Assembly (NCBI GenBank): GCA_937870845.1
Contig: CALMZR010000231.1
Coordinates: forward strand, 1-48,953
DNA from: an uncultured Chloroflexota bacterium
GTDB lineage: Bacteria > Chloroflexota > Chloroflexia > Thermomicrobiales > UBA6265
Direction of reading: 5' to 3'
DNA length: 48,953 nt
The first letter of the stretch is position 1, and each line of letters begins with the position of its first letter. Shown here piece after piece: positions 6,863 to 15,951 of this stretch. The position numbers were made by a program, and so were the translations under genes. The notes under the pieces are model-generated. The model was not told the DNA's origin. It saw nothing but the letters and a program-made list of their open reading frames with translations, and searched no databases.

Positions 6863-7987
6863 GTGTCGCAGACCGTCGCGTTCCGGACCACGTTCAATCC
6901 AGAAAAGCTCGTCCGGCCGGCAATCCATCAGCTGCCGACGTACACCCGCGACGGCGGCCCCGAGGAGAAGCCCGCGCGCGAGATCCGGCTCGACTGGAAC
7001 GAATCGCCGTATCCGCCGTCGCCGGATGCCGTGGCCGCCATCACGGCGTTTGCTGCCCACAACCGCTACCCCGATTTCGACGCCTGGACGCTTCGCGAGG
7101 CGATCGGGCGCTATATTGGGGCTCCGGCGAGCCGCATCGTGGCCGGCGCCGGGCTCGACAACGTCCTCGAGACGCTGATCCATCTCCTGATCGAGCCGGG
7201 CGACCGGGTGATCATCTCTGAGCCGACATTCATGGTCTACGAGTGGCTCGTGCGCGGGCACGACGGCGATTCAGTCAATGTGCCGCTGACGCCCGAGTTC
7301 GAACTCGACGCAGAAGGCATCCTGGACGCCATCGACGAGCGGACGAAGCTGGTCCTGATCTGCAATCCGAACAATCCGACCGGGAATCTGTTCGACGTGA
7401 AGGCGATCGAGCGTATCGTGGCTGAGGCGCCGTGCCTCGTCGCCATCGACGAAGCCTACGCCGAGTTTGCAGGCGCCTCGTTCCTGCCCCTCATGGAACG
7501 GTATCCCAACCTGGTGATCTTGCGCACCATGAGCAAGTTTGCCGGGTTCGCCGGCATGCGAGTCGGCTACGGCGTCTTTCCGGACGCGCTGATGCCGTAC
7601 TTATTGCGCATCATGCCTGGCTTCTGCAACGTCAGCGCGGTGGCCACGGCAGCGGCGGTCGCATCCCTTGCCGACGACGAATACAACCGCGCGGTCGTGG
7701 CGCGCATCGTCGCCGATCGGGACGCGCTGGCGGACCAACTGCGCGAACTCCCTGGCGTCGAGCCGCTTCCTTCGGCCACGAATTTTCTTCTCGTTCGCCT
7801 GCCGGTTGCGGATGCGGGGCCGGTGCAGCGGGAGCTGGCCATGCGGGGCATCTACGTTCGGCACTTCGGCAACCCGGCATTCGGGATGGGCGACTGCCTG
7901 CGGGTTTCGATCGGCACGACCGAGGAGAACGAGGCCTTCCTTGGCGAGCTGGAGGCGATCCTCGGCGCGCGGGAGCGCGCCGCATGA
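6863..7987 (+). CDS. hisC: Histidinol-phosphate aminotransferase
   Basis: 374 residues; PLP fold-type I enzyme converting imidazole acetol phosphate and glutamate to histidinol phosphate. Seen: RLDWNESPYPPSP near the N-terminus, GAGLDNVLETL cofactor region, NPNNPTGN, DEAYAEF, and the PLP lysine in RTMSKFAGFAGMRVGYG, with the late arginine in CLRVSIGT. The start is set at GTG 6863 because GGAGGA lies seven bases upstream; an open frame continues upstream to 6713 but is not conserved-looking. Its stop overlaps the hisB start by four bases. Confidence 0.94.
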   Translation: MSQTVAFRTTFNPEKLVRPAIHQLPTYTRDGGPEEKPAREIRLDWNESPYPPSPDAVAAITAFAAHNRYPDFDAWTLREAIGRYIGAPASRIVAGAGLDNVLETLIHLLIEPGDRVIISEPTFMVYEWLVRGHDGDSVNVPLTPEFELDAEGILDAIDERTKLVLICNPNNPTGNLFDVKAIERIVAEAPCLVAIDEAYAEFAGASFLPLMERYPNLVILRTMSKFAGFAGMRVGYGVFPDALMPYLLRIMPGFCNVSAVATAAAVASLADDEYNRAVVARIVADRDALADQLRELPGVEPLPSATNFLLVRLPVADAGPVQRELAMRGIYVRHFGNPAFGMGDCLRVSIGTTEENEAFLGELEAILGARERAA

Positions 7988-8598
7988 GCGCGACCGAGGC
8001 ATTGCCCGGCCGACGCCGGTCGCGGATCGAGCGCGCAACGCTCGAAACGCGCATCTCCGCCACCATCGATCTCGGCGGCGGTCCCGTCCTGGTCGAGACG
8101 GGCGTGCCGTTTTTCGACCACATGCTCGATGCGCTGGGCCGGCATGGCAAGCTCGGCATCGAGGTTTCGTGCGTGGGCGATAGCGCCATGGACCCGCACC
8201 ATACCGTCGAGGACGTCGGCATCGTGCTGGGACAAGGCCTCCGCGAGGCACTCGGCGATCGCCGAGGCATTGCGCGGTACGGCCATGCGTACGCGCCGCT
8301 GGACGAAGCCCTGGCCCGGGTCGTCATCGATTGCTCCGGCCGGCCCTATCTTCACTATGCGGCCGACATGCCGGAGCCGGTCATCGGGCGCGATTTTGCC
8401 GCCAGTCTGGTCGAGGAATTCTGGCGAGCGCTTATCGTCAACGCCGCGCTGACCGCGCACATCGACCTGCTCCGGTCGCGCAACGCCCACCACGCCGCCG
8501 AGGCGATCTTCAAGGCCGGCGCGCTGGCCCTGCACGCGGCGACGCGCCTGACCGGCGACCCTGCCGCCATCCCCTCCACGAAAGGGATCCTCGCATGA
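7984..8598 (+). CDS. hisB: Imidazoleglycerol-phosphate dehydratase
   Basis: 204 residues, monofunctional HisB without the phosphatase domain. Dehydrates imidazole glycerol phosphate using two Mn ions. The metal motifs are clear: GVPFFDHMLDALGRHG, DPHHTVEDVGI in the first half and SRNAHHAAEAIFKA in the second. N-terminal ERATLETRISATIDL is the family start. ATGA overlap with hisC and with hisH on the other side indicates tight translational coupling. Confidence 0.95.
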   Translation: MSATEALPGRRRSRIERATLETRISATIDLGGGPVLVETGVPFFDHMLDALGRHGKLGIEVSCVGDSAMDPHHTVEDVGIVLGQGLREALGDRRGIARYGHAYAPLDEALARVVIDCSGRPYLHYAADMPEPVIGRDFAASLVEEFWRALIVNAALTAHIDLLRSRNAHHAAEAIFKAGALALHAATRLTGDPAAIPSTKGILA

Positions 8599-9239
8599 GC
8601 CTTTCCATCGCGGTCATTGACTACGGCGCCGGCAACCTCCGTTCGATCCGGCGCGCCCTGGAAGCCGCCGGCGCCGACGCGATCGTCACGTCTGTGCCGA
8701 GCGTCGTGCGCCGGGCCGACGCGGTCGTGTTCCCCGGAGTTGGCGCCGCCGGCGCGTCGATGGAGCGGCTGCACGGTCTTGGCCTGGTTGGGACGATCCA
8801 CGAGGTCGTCGAGGAAAACAGACCGTTTCTGGGGATCTGCCTCGGGATGCAGCTCCTGTTCGAGCACCAGGAAGAGGGCGACACGCGCGGCCTCGGCATC
8901 TTGCGGGGCCGCGTGCGCTCCCTCGTCGGCGACGTCAAAGTCCCGCAGATTGGTTGGAATCGGGTGCGGTGGCTGCAGGACGCGGCGGGCTATCGGGCCG
9001 GCCAGGACGAGGACTTCTACTTCGTCCACTCCTACGTCATCGAACCGGACGATCCCGCCGACGTCGTTGCCGTCACGAGCTACGGCGGCGTCTTTCCCAG
9101 CATCGTGCGCCACGGTCACGTCTGGGGCACCCAGTTTCACCCGGAGAAGAGCGGCCCCGCCGGCTTGCGGCTCGTCGCCGGCTGGGTCGCGGGCGTTCGT
9201 TCTGCGGCGGCAGCGGCCCTGGAAAGCGTCCCGGCGTGA
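8595..9239 (+). CDS. hisH: Imidazole glycerol phosphate synthase, glutaminase subunit
   Basis: 214 residues, class I glutamine amidotransferase that feeds ammonia to HisF. Starts with VIDYGAGNLRSI; the nucleophilic cysteine is in FLGICLGMQLLF and the histidine and glutamate of the triad are in GTQFHPEKSG. The PQIGWN segment matches the family. The C-terminus ends with an alanine-rich tail slightly longer than usual. Overlaps hisB (ATGA) and hisA (GTGA). Confidence 0.95.
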   Translation: MSLSIAVIDYGAGNLRSIRRALEAAGADAIVTSVPSVVRRADAVVFPGVGAAGASMERLHGLGLVGTIHEVVEENRPFLGICLGMQLLFEHQEEGDTRGLGILRGRVRSLVGDVKVPQIGWNRVRWLQDAAGYRAGQDEDFYFVHSYVIEPDDPADVVAVTSYGGVFPSIVRHGHVWGTQFHPEKSGPAGLRLVAGWVAGVRSAAAAALESVPA

Positions 9240-9967
9240 TCCTCTATCCGGCCATCGATATCCGCGGTGGCCGCTGCGTGCGCCTCGTCGAAGGCGACTT
9301 CGCCCGCGAAACAGCCTACGAGACCGATCCCGCGGTCGCGGCGCGGCGTTGGGTTGACGCCGGGGCCGAGTGGCTGCACGTCGTGGACCTCGACGGCGCG
9401 GTGGAAGGCATGCCGATCAATCGCGAAGCCGTGAAGCGAATTCGCGCCGCCGTCGACGTCCCCATGCAACTCGGCGGCGGGTTGCGGACCCTGACCGATC
9501 TCGAAGAGGCATTCGCCATCGGCATCAACCGCGCCATCCTGGGCACGGTAGCCTTGCGCGACCCCGAGTTGATCATCAGCGCGGTGGCCCGCTGGGGGGA
9601 CCGCATCGCCGTGGCGCTCGACGCGCGCAATGGCCGTCTGGCCACCGACGGCTGGCTCGGCCAGACGGAGGCGAAGGCGGTCGACGTGGCGCGGAAGCTG
9701 GCCAAAGCCAAAGTGCGTCACTTCATCTTCACCGACATCAATCGCGACGGCGTTCTCGCCGGGCCGAATTTGGACAGCCTGGGCGAGCTGGTCAACGCGG
9801 TCGAGGCGGACGTCATCGCCTCGGGCGGCATATCGTCGATTGACGACATCTCCGCGGCCGCGGCGACCGGCGCATCCGGCGCCATCATCGGCCGGGCCCT
9901 GTACGAGGGCCGCATCGATCTCGCCGAGGCCCTTGCCGCCACACGCCAGACGGAACATACGCCATGA
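9236..9967 (+). CDS. hisA: ProFAR isomerase
   Basis: 243 residues, (beta/alpha)8 barrel carrying out the Amadori rearrangement of ProFAR. Catalytic aspartates lie in [12 protein letters not shown] (strand 1) and in [14 protein letters not shown] (strand 5). Phosphate loops QLGGGLR and ASGGISS are present. The start is GTG 9236, overlapping the hisH stop as GTGA; the peptide then begins VILYPAIDI as expected for the family. Its stop overlaps hisF by four bases. PriA, the broader-specificity homologue, is an alternative I cannot exclude without knowing whether trpF exists elsewhere. Confidence 0.93.
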   Translation: MILYPAIDIRGGRCVRLVEGDFARETAYETDPAVAARRWVDAGAEWLHVVDLDGAVEGMPINREAVKRIRAAVDVPMQLGGGLRTLTDLEEAFAIGINRAILGTVALRDPELIISAVARWGDRIAVALDARNGRLATDGWLGQTEAKAVDVARKLAKAKVRHFIFTDINRDGVLAGPNLDSLGELVNAVEADVIASGGISSIDDISAAAATGASGAIIGRALYEGRIDLAEALAATRQTEHTP

Positions 9968-10779
9968 CGACCGTGGCAACACTTGCTGTCGCCGATCTCC
10001 CCGACACAGGTCCCTACCGGCGCATCATCCCTTGCCTCGATGTTACCGCGGGGCGCGTGGTGAAGGGCGTCGAGTTCGTGAACCTGCGCGACGCAGGCAA
10101 CCCCGTCGAATTGGCGGCGTTCTACGACAGCGAGGGCGCCGATGAGCTGGTCTTTCTCGACATCACGGCCTCGTCCGACAGCCGACGGACGATGGTCGAC
10201 GTGGTGGAGCGCACGGCGGATCAGGTCTTCATTCCGCTCACTGTCGGCGGGGGCGTGCGCGCCGTTGGCGATGTTCGCGAGCTGCTGACGGCCGGCGCCG
10301 ACAAGGTCTCGATCAACACCGCGGCCATCAACGACCCAGACCTCATCGACGCCGGGGCACACGTCTTCGGGCGCCAGTGCATCGTCGTCGCCATTGACGC
10401 GCGCCGCGAGCCGGATCGCGACGGCTGGGGCGTTTACACCCACGGCGGGCGACGCGCCAGCGGTCTTGATGCCGTCGAATGGGCCGCCGAGGCGGTGCGC
10501 CGCGGAGCCGGTGAAATCCTGCTGACCAGCATGGACCGCGATGGCACGCGGGACGGCTACGACCTGCCCCTCCTGGAAGCGGTAGCCGCAGCGGTGAGCG
10601 TGCCGGTCATTGCCTCCGGCGGGGCTGGCAATCTCGATCATCTCGTCGAAGCATTGCAGCCGCGGCGGGCCGACGCGGTGCTTGCGGCGTCGATCTTCCA
10701 TTTCGGCCAATACCGTATTCAAGACGCCAGGGATCGCCTCGCCAGCCACGGCATTCCGGTGCGCGAACGATCGTTATGA
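9964..10779 (+). CDS. hisF: Imidazole glycerol phosphate synthase, cyclase subunit
   Basis: 271 residues, (beta/alpha)8 barrel partner of HisH. Shows [20 protein letters not shown] (the family usually has CLDVKDGRVVKG), [30 protein letters not shown] with the second catalytic aspartate, and IASGGAGN. It has an N-terminal extension of about 18 residues before the barrel, which could mean the true start is a little downstream, but the ATGA overlap with hisA argues for this ATG. Confidence 0.94.
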   Translation: MTTVATLAVADLPDTGPYRRIIPCLDVTAGRVVKGVEFVNLRDAGNPVELAAFYDSEGADELVFLDITASSDSRRTMVDVVERTADQVFIPLTVGGGVRAVGDVRELLTAGADKVSINTAAINDPDLIDAGAHVFGRQCIVVAIDARREPDRDGWGVYTHGGRRASGLDAVEWAAEAVRRGAGEILLTSMDRDGTRDGYDLPLLEAVAAAVSVPVIASGGAGNLDHLVEALQPRRADAVLAASIFHFGQYRIQDARDRLASHGIPVRERSL

Positions 10780-11780
10780 CCGACTCGGCTGCCGCGCAGA
10801 TCCGGTTTGACCGCGACGGGTTGGTACCCGTCGTCGTCCAGGACGCCGTCAGCGGCGACGTCCTGATGCTCGCCTCCATGAACGAAGAAGCGCTGCAGTT
10901 GACGTATGCGACGCGGGAAGCGCACTACTGGAGCCGAAGCCGCCAAAGGTTGTGGCGGAAGGGGGAGTCGTCGGGCCACACGCAGGCGGTCGAGGAAGTT
11001 CGCATCAACTGCGAGCGAACCAGCCTGCTCGTCCTCGTGCGGCAAACCGGCGCCGTCTGCCACGACGGCTATCCGACGTGCTACTACCGGCGGCTGGCCG
11101 AGGACGGCGCGCTCAGTGTGGTGAGGGAGAGGGCGTTCGATCCAGCGGTGATCTACGGAAACGAATCGCGCCACGACTCCAGGGATTCGGCAGCGGCCCA
11201 GGATCGCCTCGCGCAGGCGATGCGGAGGCAGTTCGGCGCGTACGCATACCTGCGGGACAACGACTTGGCGGCCGAATCCGCCACCTCCCGGCGGTTGCGA
11301 GACGCCGGCGCGGATTTTCGGGGCCGGGTCGGGGACGAGCTGCGCGAGCTCGCGGGAGTGCTCGACGGCGCGCATCGCCATTCCGATTCAGCCAGCGATC
11401 TTCGGTTGGAAGCATCGCAGGTTCTCTACTGGGTGATCGTCGAGGCCTTGCGACGCGGTGTGACGTGGGCCGAGCTGCGACCAGACACGGCGATGGCCGC
11501 CGCCGAGCTTCGGTCCAACCGGCGCGACATCGCCCGCCTCCTTACTGCGGAAGCGGATTGCTGGAACTCCAGTGACCCGGCCGGGGAATTTGCCGCGAAC
11601 GCCCGTGCCGCATTGGCGCTCGTCGCCATGGCGTGCCGAAGCGGCGGGCTCGATCCTCTTGAGGCCGTTGAGGCGGACCTCAATGACCTCCGGACTCGTC
11701 CCTACCTTACGGGCTATTTCGGGCGAGAGGGCGCAGATCATGGCCGCGACGCCACACGAGCGCGAGCCGGCGCCGGTTGA
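10776..11780 (+). CDS. hisI: Phosphoribosyl-AMP cyclohydrolase with degenerate HisE-like C-terminal region
   Basis: 334 residues. Residues 1-110 are a HisI domain: [22 protein letters not shown] and the zinc cysteines C95 and C102 in [14 protein letters not shown]. The usual Mg-binding DCDxD motif reads NCERT (78-82), so its aspartates are replaced, though C79 is kept. Residues 140-260 are helical and align by eye with HisE/MazG: RVGDELRE (184-191) for KVGEEATE and LEASQVLYW (211-219) for EAADLLYH, with the metal Asp replaced by Gln215. A further 75 residues have no recognised domain. It may supply only the cyclohydrolase step; whether the HisE half works is doubtful. Overlaps hisF by ATGA and the next gene by 41 bases. 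Confidence 0.82.
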   Translation: MTDSAAAQIRFDRDGLVPVVVQDAVSGDVLMLASMNEEALQLTYATREAHYWSRSRQRLWRKGESSGHTQAVEEVRINCERTSLLVLVRQTGAVCHDGYPTCYYRRLAEDGALSVVRERAFDPAVIYGNESRHDSRDSAAAQDRLAQAMRRQFGAYAYLRDNDLAAESATSRRLRDAGADFRGRVGDELRELAGVLDGAHRHSDSASDLRLEASQVLYWVIVEALRRGVTWAELRPDTAMAAAELRSNRRDIARLLTAEADCWNSSDPAGEFAANARAALALVAMACRSGGLDPLEAVEADLNDLRTRPYLTGYFGREGADHGRDATRARAGAG

Positions 11781-12651
11781 CGCTGACGAGGCGCAGAGTC
11801 ACCGTGGCGACCTGCCACAGCGGCTCTGGGCGCCCTGGCGGATGCGTTACGTGGCGGGCGGTCTGCGCGAATCCGGGTGCATCTTCTGCAACCGCTTGGC
11901 CGAGAACGACGATGTCCGCACGCTCATCCTGCATCGGGGCGACCGCGCTTTTGTCATCATGAACCTCTTTCCCTACAACACCGGCCACGTCATGATCGTG
12001 CCGAACGCGCACGTCTCCTCCCCCGAGGACGCCGATGCCGAAATGCTCGCCGAAATGTCGGCTTTGCGTGCGCCCGTGTTGCGGGCGCTCCGCCGGGCGA
12101 TGGCCCCGGAAGGGTTCAATCTCGGGATGAACGTCGGCGCCGTGGCCGGCGCGGGCGTCGCCGATCACCTGCACGAGCATATCGTGCCGCGCTGGGGCGG
12201 AGACGCGAACTTCATGCCGATCCTGGCCGCCACCACGGTCATGCCCGAGCTGATCCCCGTCACCTACGCCAAGCTCCGGGCAGAGCTAGGTCGCGAGTTG
12301 CACGGCGCCAATCGGCTCACGAGTCTTGTCCTCACCGCGGACAGGATGCGCGCGCTGGCTGACGCCGGCGGGCATCAACTCTGCGTCGCCGCCAGCGTGG
12401 GCGAGCCGCTCTGGCGGGCGGCCCTGCGCGACATCCACGATCGCGGGGCCGTCCACGCCGAACTGGCGGGCTGGGCAGGGTCGACTCGCGCCGATCCGGG
12501 CGACCCGACGCTGCTGTTCACGGCGACGTTTCCTTCCGCGGCAGCGGCCCCGGCCAACCATCGGTTCGTCGACTTGGCGGTGCTGCTGTCGGATCTCGAT
12601 GACGACGCTCGGGCCGCCGTCGAGCAATTCTCCTCCGAAACAGCCCCATGA
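11740..12651 (+). CDS. HIT-family hydrolase/phosphorylase (Ap4A phosphorylase-like)
   Basis: 303 residues. The N-terminal part (about 25-175) is a HIT domain: LWAPWRMRYV, CIFC, FVIMNLFPYNTGHVMIVP, NLGMNVGAVAGAGV and the active-site triad in DHLHEHIVPRW. This pattern is that of the branch including mycobacterial Ap4A phosphorylase (Rv2613c-type). Residues from about 180 onward form an extension of roughly 125 residues with no motif I recognise. The ATG at 11740 with GAGAGGG upstream puts it 41 bases inside hisI in another frame, so it is coupled to the his operon. It probably acts on nucleotide or dinucleotide substrates and is not a known histidine enzyme. Confidence 0.83.
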   Translation: MAATPHEREPAPVDADEAQSHRGDLPQRLWAPWRMRYVAGGLRESGCIFCNRLAENDDVRTLILHRGDRAFVIMNLFPYNTGHVMIVPNAHVSSPEDADAEMLAEMSALRAPVLRALRRAMAPEGFNLGMNVGAVAGAGVADHLHEHIVPRWGGDANFMPILAATTVMPELIPVTYAKLRAELGRELHGANRLTSLVLTADRMRALADAGGHQLCVAASVGEPLWRAALRDIHDRGAVHAELAGWAGSTRADPGDPTLLFTATFPSAAAAPANHRFVDLAVLLSDLDDDARAAVEQFSSETAP

Positions 12652-12721
12652 CGATGCGCATTCGTCGTCTCCGAACCTGGCGGTAGCGCCCGCATCCCGC
12701 ACTGCCCATCGGTTCGGCTCC

Positions 12722-12727
12722 TATACT
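12722..12727 (+). promoter_or_regulatory. Possible -10 box for the MFS gene
   Basis: TATACT at 12722-12727, in the 121-base gap after the HIT gene, matches the -10 consensus at five of six positions. No clear -35 is visible. Transcription would start near 12734, about 40 bases before the chosen GTG. Confidence 0.35.
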
Positions 12728-12772
12728 CGGCGGTATGGATGGACCGCGCAGGATCGTGAACGGGTAGTTGAC

Positions 12773-14155
12773 GTGCCTGGCGCCGAGCTGCGTTACGACT
12801 CGTCCGACCGACGGGGAACGGCGCTCAACTCGCTGATCGGCGTCGCGTTGGAAGCGGTCAACGCGGCGATCGAGGTCATGCTGTTGCCGGGTCTCGTGCT
12901 GGCTTTTTTCGCCGCGGAACTGACCCCCTCATACGCCACGATTGGGCTCGTCCCTGCCGTCGCCTTCGGCTTCTGGACCCTGGCGCGCCTGCCGGCGCTG
13001 CTGCTCACGGCGACCCGCCGGCGGCAGCAGGCATGGGCATTTGCCGCAGCGCTGGTCCGCGTGGGCGCCGTGGGCATCCTGGCCATCGTGGCAAGCCGAA
13101 CCGACCCGGGCGCCGTAGCGCAGTCCGCCCGGCCGCTTCTGGCCGCGTTTTTCCTCTGCCTCACCGTCTATTCCCTGGCAGGCGGGTTCGGCAGCGTCCC
13201 GGCCACGGCGCTGCTGCGGGCGGCGGCGCCAGGCGACGCCTGGGCGTCGTTCGCGCGAATGCGCGCGCTGTGGTGCGCCGTGCTGAGCGTGCTGGCGGCT
13301 TTGATCGTCGCGCGGCTGCTTGGCTCCGATGCCTTCGCATTCCCCTCGGGGTACGGCCGTCTGTTCCTCGCCGCCACCGTCTGCCTCGTGGCGGTGGCCG
13401 GTCTGACGGCGGCGATTCGCGAGCCAGCGGGCGGCGCCACGATGGCTCCCATGGCCTCGATGTCGTCACGTCTGCTGCGGCAACCGCTTCTCGACCCGCG
13501 TTTTCGCCGATTTCTCGTGTTCAGGGTCCTGCTCTCGTCCAGCGCGGCCGTCGATCCGTTCTTGTTTCTTTACGCGGTCACCCGGCTGGGCGCGCCGACG
13601 ACCGCAATCGGGGGGTACGTCGTGGCCGGTGTGCTCGGCTGGGTGCTGACCGCCCCGGTCTGGCTGTGGCTGGAGCGGCGGTCGGGTGCGCGCTCGGTCC
13701 TGCAAGCGGCGACCGTCGTGCGTCTGGTCGCGCCGGCTGTCGCCTTGGCGCTGCCTCCGCTGGCGGCCACGGAACTCATGCGGGAGCGGTTCCTCCAGGA
13801 GTCGCCACTGATTTCGGCGTACGGCATCGGATTCTTCGCCATTGGCGCGGCGCTAGCCGCCCAGGCCCGCGGCACGAACGATTACCTTACCGCGTTATCG
13901 CCGCGGCCGTCGCTTGGCGCGTACACCGGGCTGACGAATGCGGTGCTCACCGTCGTCGCGTTCGCTCCCGTGCTCGGCGGTATCATGATCCAGCGCTCGA
14001 GTTACGAAACGCTATTCGTGGCCGCTTTGGCGATTGGTCTGGCCGCGGTCTTCGCGGGCGGCGCGCTCGCCAGCACGCCGGCTTCGTTCGCGATCAACCG
14101 GGCGCCGGGTGCCGGTGAGGCGGCGGCGCGCGCCTTGCCGGCCGGAAGAACCTAG
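12773..14155 (+). CDS. MFS-like multi-pass membrane transporter
   Basis: About 460 residues with roughly a dozen hydrophobic segments, starting VMLLPGLVLAFF and ending with LFVAALAIGLAAVFAGGAL. A central basic loop (RLLRQPLLDPRFRRF) divides it into two halves, as in major facilitator proteins. No substrate-specific motif is recognised. The start is uncertain: GTG 12773 is the first plausible in-frame initiation after the TATACT box, but no strong ribosome site is visible and the frame is open further upstream inside the HIT gene. It ends in a CTAG shared with the convergent pckA stop. Confidence 0.68.
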   Translation: MPGAELRYDSSDRRGTALNSLIGVALEAVNAAIEVMLLPGLVLAFFAAELTPSYATIGLVPAVAFGFWTLARLPALLLTATRRRQQAWAFAAALVRVGAVGILAIVASRTDPGAVAQSARPLLAAFFLCLTVYSLAGGFGSVPATALLRAAAPGDAWASFARMRALWCAVLSVLAALIVARLLGSDAFAFPSGYGRLFLAATVCLVAVAGLTAAIREPAGGATMAPMASMSSRLLRQPLLDPRFRRFLVFRVLLSSSAAVDPFLFLYAVTRLGAPTTAIGGYVVAGVLGWVLTAPVWLWLERRSGARSVLQAATVVRLVAPAVALALPPLAATELMRERFLQESPLISAYGIGFFAIGAALAAQARGTNDYLTALSPRPSLGAYTGLTNAVLTVVAFAPVLGGIMIQRSSYETLFVAALAIGLAAVFAGGALASTPASFAINRAPGAGEAAARALPAGRT

Positions 14156-15795
14156 CGCGAGTCGCTGCACGGCCCGGCGTCCCGAACCCCTACGTCCACA
14201 ACGGACTGGTACGCGACAAAGTTCGCGCGCAGGTCGGAAGCAAGGCGCGCCGCAGCCGCGTCGTACGCCGCCGCATCGGGCCAGCTCAGCCGTGGATGAA
14301 CGACCGATTCCGGGACGCCAGGGATCGACCTCGGCACGGAGAACCCGAAGATCGGATCGACGTCAAAGGCCGCCTCGTCGAGAGAACCGGCGAGGATTGC
14401 GGCGACGGCGGCCCGTGTCAGGGCGATCGGCATCCGCTCGCCGACGCCGTAGGGACCTCCAGCCCATCCTGTGTTGATCAGCCAGACCGCCGAACCGTGG
14501 CGATCCAATCGCTTTCCAAACAGCTCAGCGTAGCGAACGGGGGGCAGAGGCAGGAATGGCTCGGCGAAACAGGCCGAGAATGTCGAACTGGGGGTCGTCA
14601 CCCCGCGTTCCGTGCCGGCCAGCTTGGAGGTGTACCCGGAGAGGAACCAATAGAGCGCCTGGTTGCGCGTGAGACGGGCGACCGGCGGCAGCACCCCGAA
14701 GGCATCCGCGGAGAGAAACAGGATGCGCGACGGGTGCGCCCCGGTTCCGCCGGCCTCCGGATCGAGAAACGCCAGCGGGTACGCCGCGCGCGTGTTCTCG
14801 GTCAACGACGCATCATCGAAGCGAGGCTGTCGGGTGCGGCCATCCAGAACGACGTTCTCCAGGACCGAACCAAACTGTTGCGAGGCGCGAAAGATCTCCG
14901 GTTCGGCTTCCGAGGAGAGCCCGATCGTCTTGGCGTACGACCCACCCTCGAAATTGAAAATGCCTCGATCGGTCCAGCCGTGCTCGTCGTCGCCGATGAG
15001 GCGGCGGTCGGGGTCGGTGGATAGGGTGGTCTTGCCCGTGCCGGAAAGACCGAAGAAGAGGGCCGTGTCGCCATCACGTCCTTCGTTCGCCGAGCAGTGC
15101 ATGGCGGCGATGCCCTGCACTGGCAAGAGTCCCAGCATGACGGTGAAGATCGCCTTCTTGATCTCCCCGGCGTAGCGGGTGCCCGCGATCAGCACTCGCC
15201 GCCAGTCGAAGTCGAGCGCGATCACGGTGCTGCTCCGCGTCTGATGCCGCGCCGGGTCAGCCAGAAACGTCGGCGCATGCAGGATCGTCCAACCGCTCGC
15301 CTGGTCCGCCGCCGTGGCGCGCAGAGGCAAAAAGAGGTTGCGCGCAAACAACGCGGACCACGCGCTGTCGGAGATTAGGCGGACGGGGAGATTGGACGTC
15401 GAATCCGACCCGGCCGACAGGTCCATTCGGTAGCGATCGCCGCCGGCGAGGTGCTCGACGATGTCGGCGTGCAGCGCCGCAAACGCTTCCGGCGCCATCG
15501 GTTGATTGACGTCTCCCCACCAGATACTGTCGGCGAGGCGTCCGCTGCGCACCAGGAACTTGTCTCCTGGCGAGCGGCCGGTGTGCTCGCCGGTCGCCAC
15601 GACCAATGCGCCGGAATCGGACAGCCTACCTTCCTGGCGGAGAATCGCGTGCTCGACCAGCTCTGCTGGAGAGAGGTTGCGGTAGTCGGCGCCGCTGGAG
15701 TTGCGCGATGCTGCCGGCGCGATTCCAGGTCGTGACGATCCGCCGCTCGCGGTTGCCTCGCCATTTGGTTCCGCCAGGACGCGCTGACTACTCAC
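14152..15795 (-). CDS. pckA: Phosphoenolpyruvate carboxykinase (ATP)
   Basis: 547 residues; interconverts oxaloacetate and PEP with ATP, the entry step of gluconeogenesis. Signatures: GEHTGRSPGDKF, RYAGEIKKAIFTVM, the P-loop GLSGTGKTTLS, the kinase-2-like LIGDDEHGW, FNFEGGSYAK, and GVGERMPIALTRA near the C-terminus. The GTG start at 15795 is preceded by a GGGAGGGA site. An N-terminal tail of about 40 residues (Gly/Ser/Ala-rich) comes before the conserved region. The ATP-type motif set separates it from GTP-dependent enzymes. The two convergent stop codons (TAG on both strands) overlap in one CTAG, leaving no room for a terminator. Confidence 0.93.
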   Translation of the reverse strand: MSSQRVLAEPNGEATASGGSSRPGIAPAASRNSSGADYRNLSPAELVEHAILRQEGRLSDSGALVVATGEHTGRSPGDKFLVRSGRLADSIWWGDVNQPMAPEAFAALHADIVEHLAGGDRYRMDLSAGSDSTSNLPVRLISDSAWSALFARNLFLPLRATAADQASGWTILHAPTFLADPARHQTRSSTVIALDFDWRRVLIAGTRYAGEIKKAIFTVMLGLLPVQGIAAMHCSANEGRDGDTALFFGLSGTGKTTLSTDPDRRLIGDDEHGWTDRGIFNFEGGSYAKTIGLSSEAEPEIFRASQQFGSVLENVVLDGRTRQPRFDDASLTENTRAAYPLAFLDPEAGGTGAHPSRILFLSADAFGVLPPVARLTRNQALYWFLSGYTSKLAGTERGVTTPSSTFSACFAEPFLPLPPVRYAELFGKRLDRHGSAVWLINTGWAGGPYGVGERMPIALTRAAVAAILAGSLDEAAFDVDPIFGFSVPRSIPGVPESVVHPRLSWPDAAAYDAAAARLASDLRANFVAYQSVVDVGVRDAGPCSDSR

Positions 15796-15951
15796 GCTCC
15801 CTCCCCTCGCCTGGATCAACCTGGAAATCGCGGCCAGCCACGCGGCGCTGGGTCCGCGGGTGCAGCGTCTGGTGTCGATTGCGGACCTGTCCCGCACGGA
15901 TCATGCAAGGACGGGACCACCCGGCTCCAGTCTAGGCGAATGGCGACAACG

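Noticed and set aside
12735-12767. Ten-codon frame just after the TATACT box
   Set aside because: Too short to judge and it has no special codon run; probably chance.
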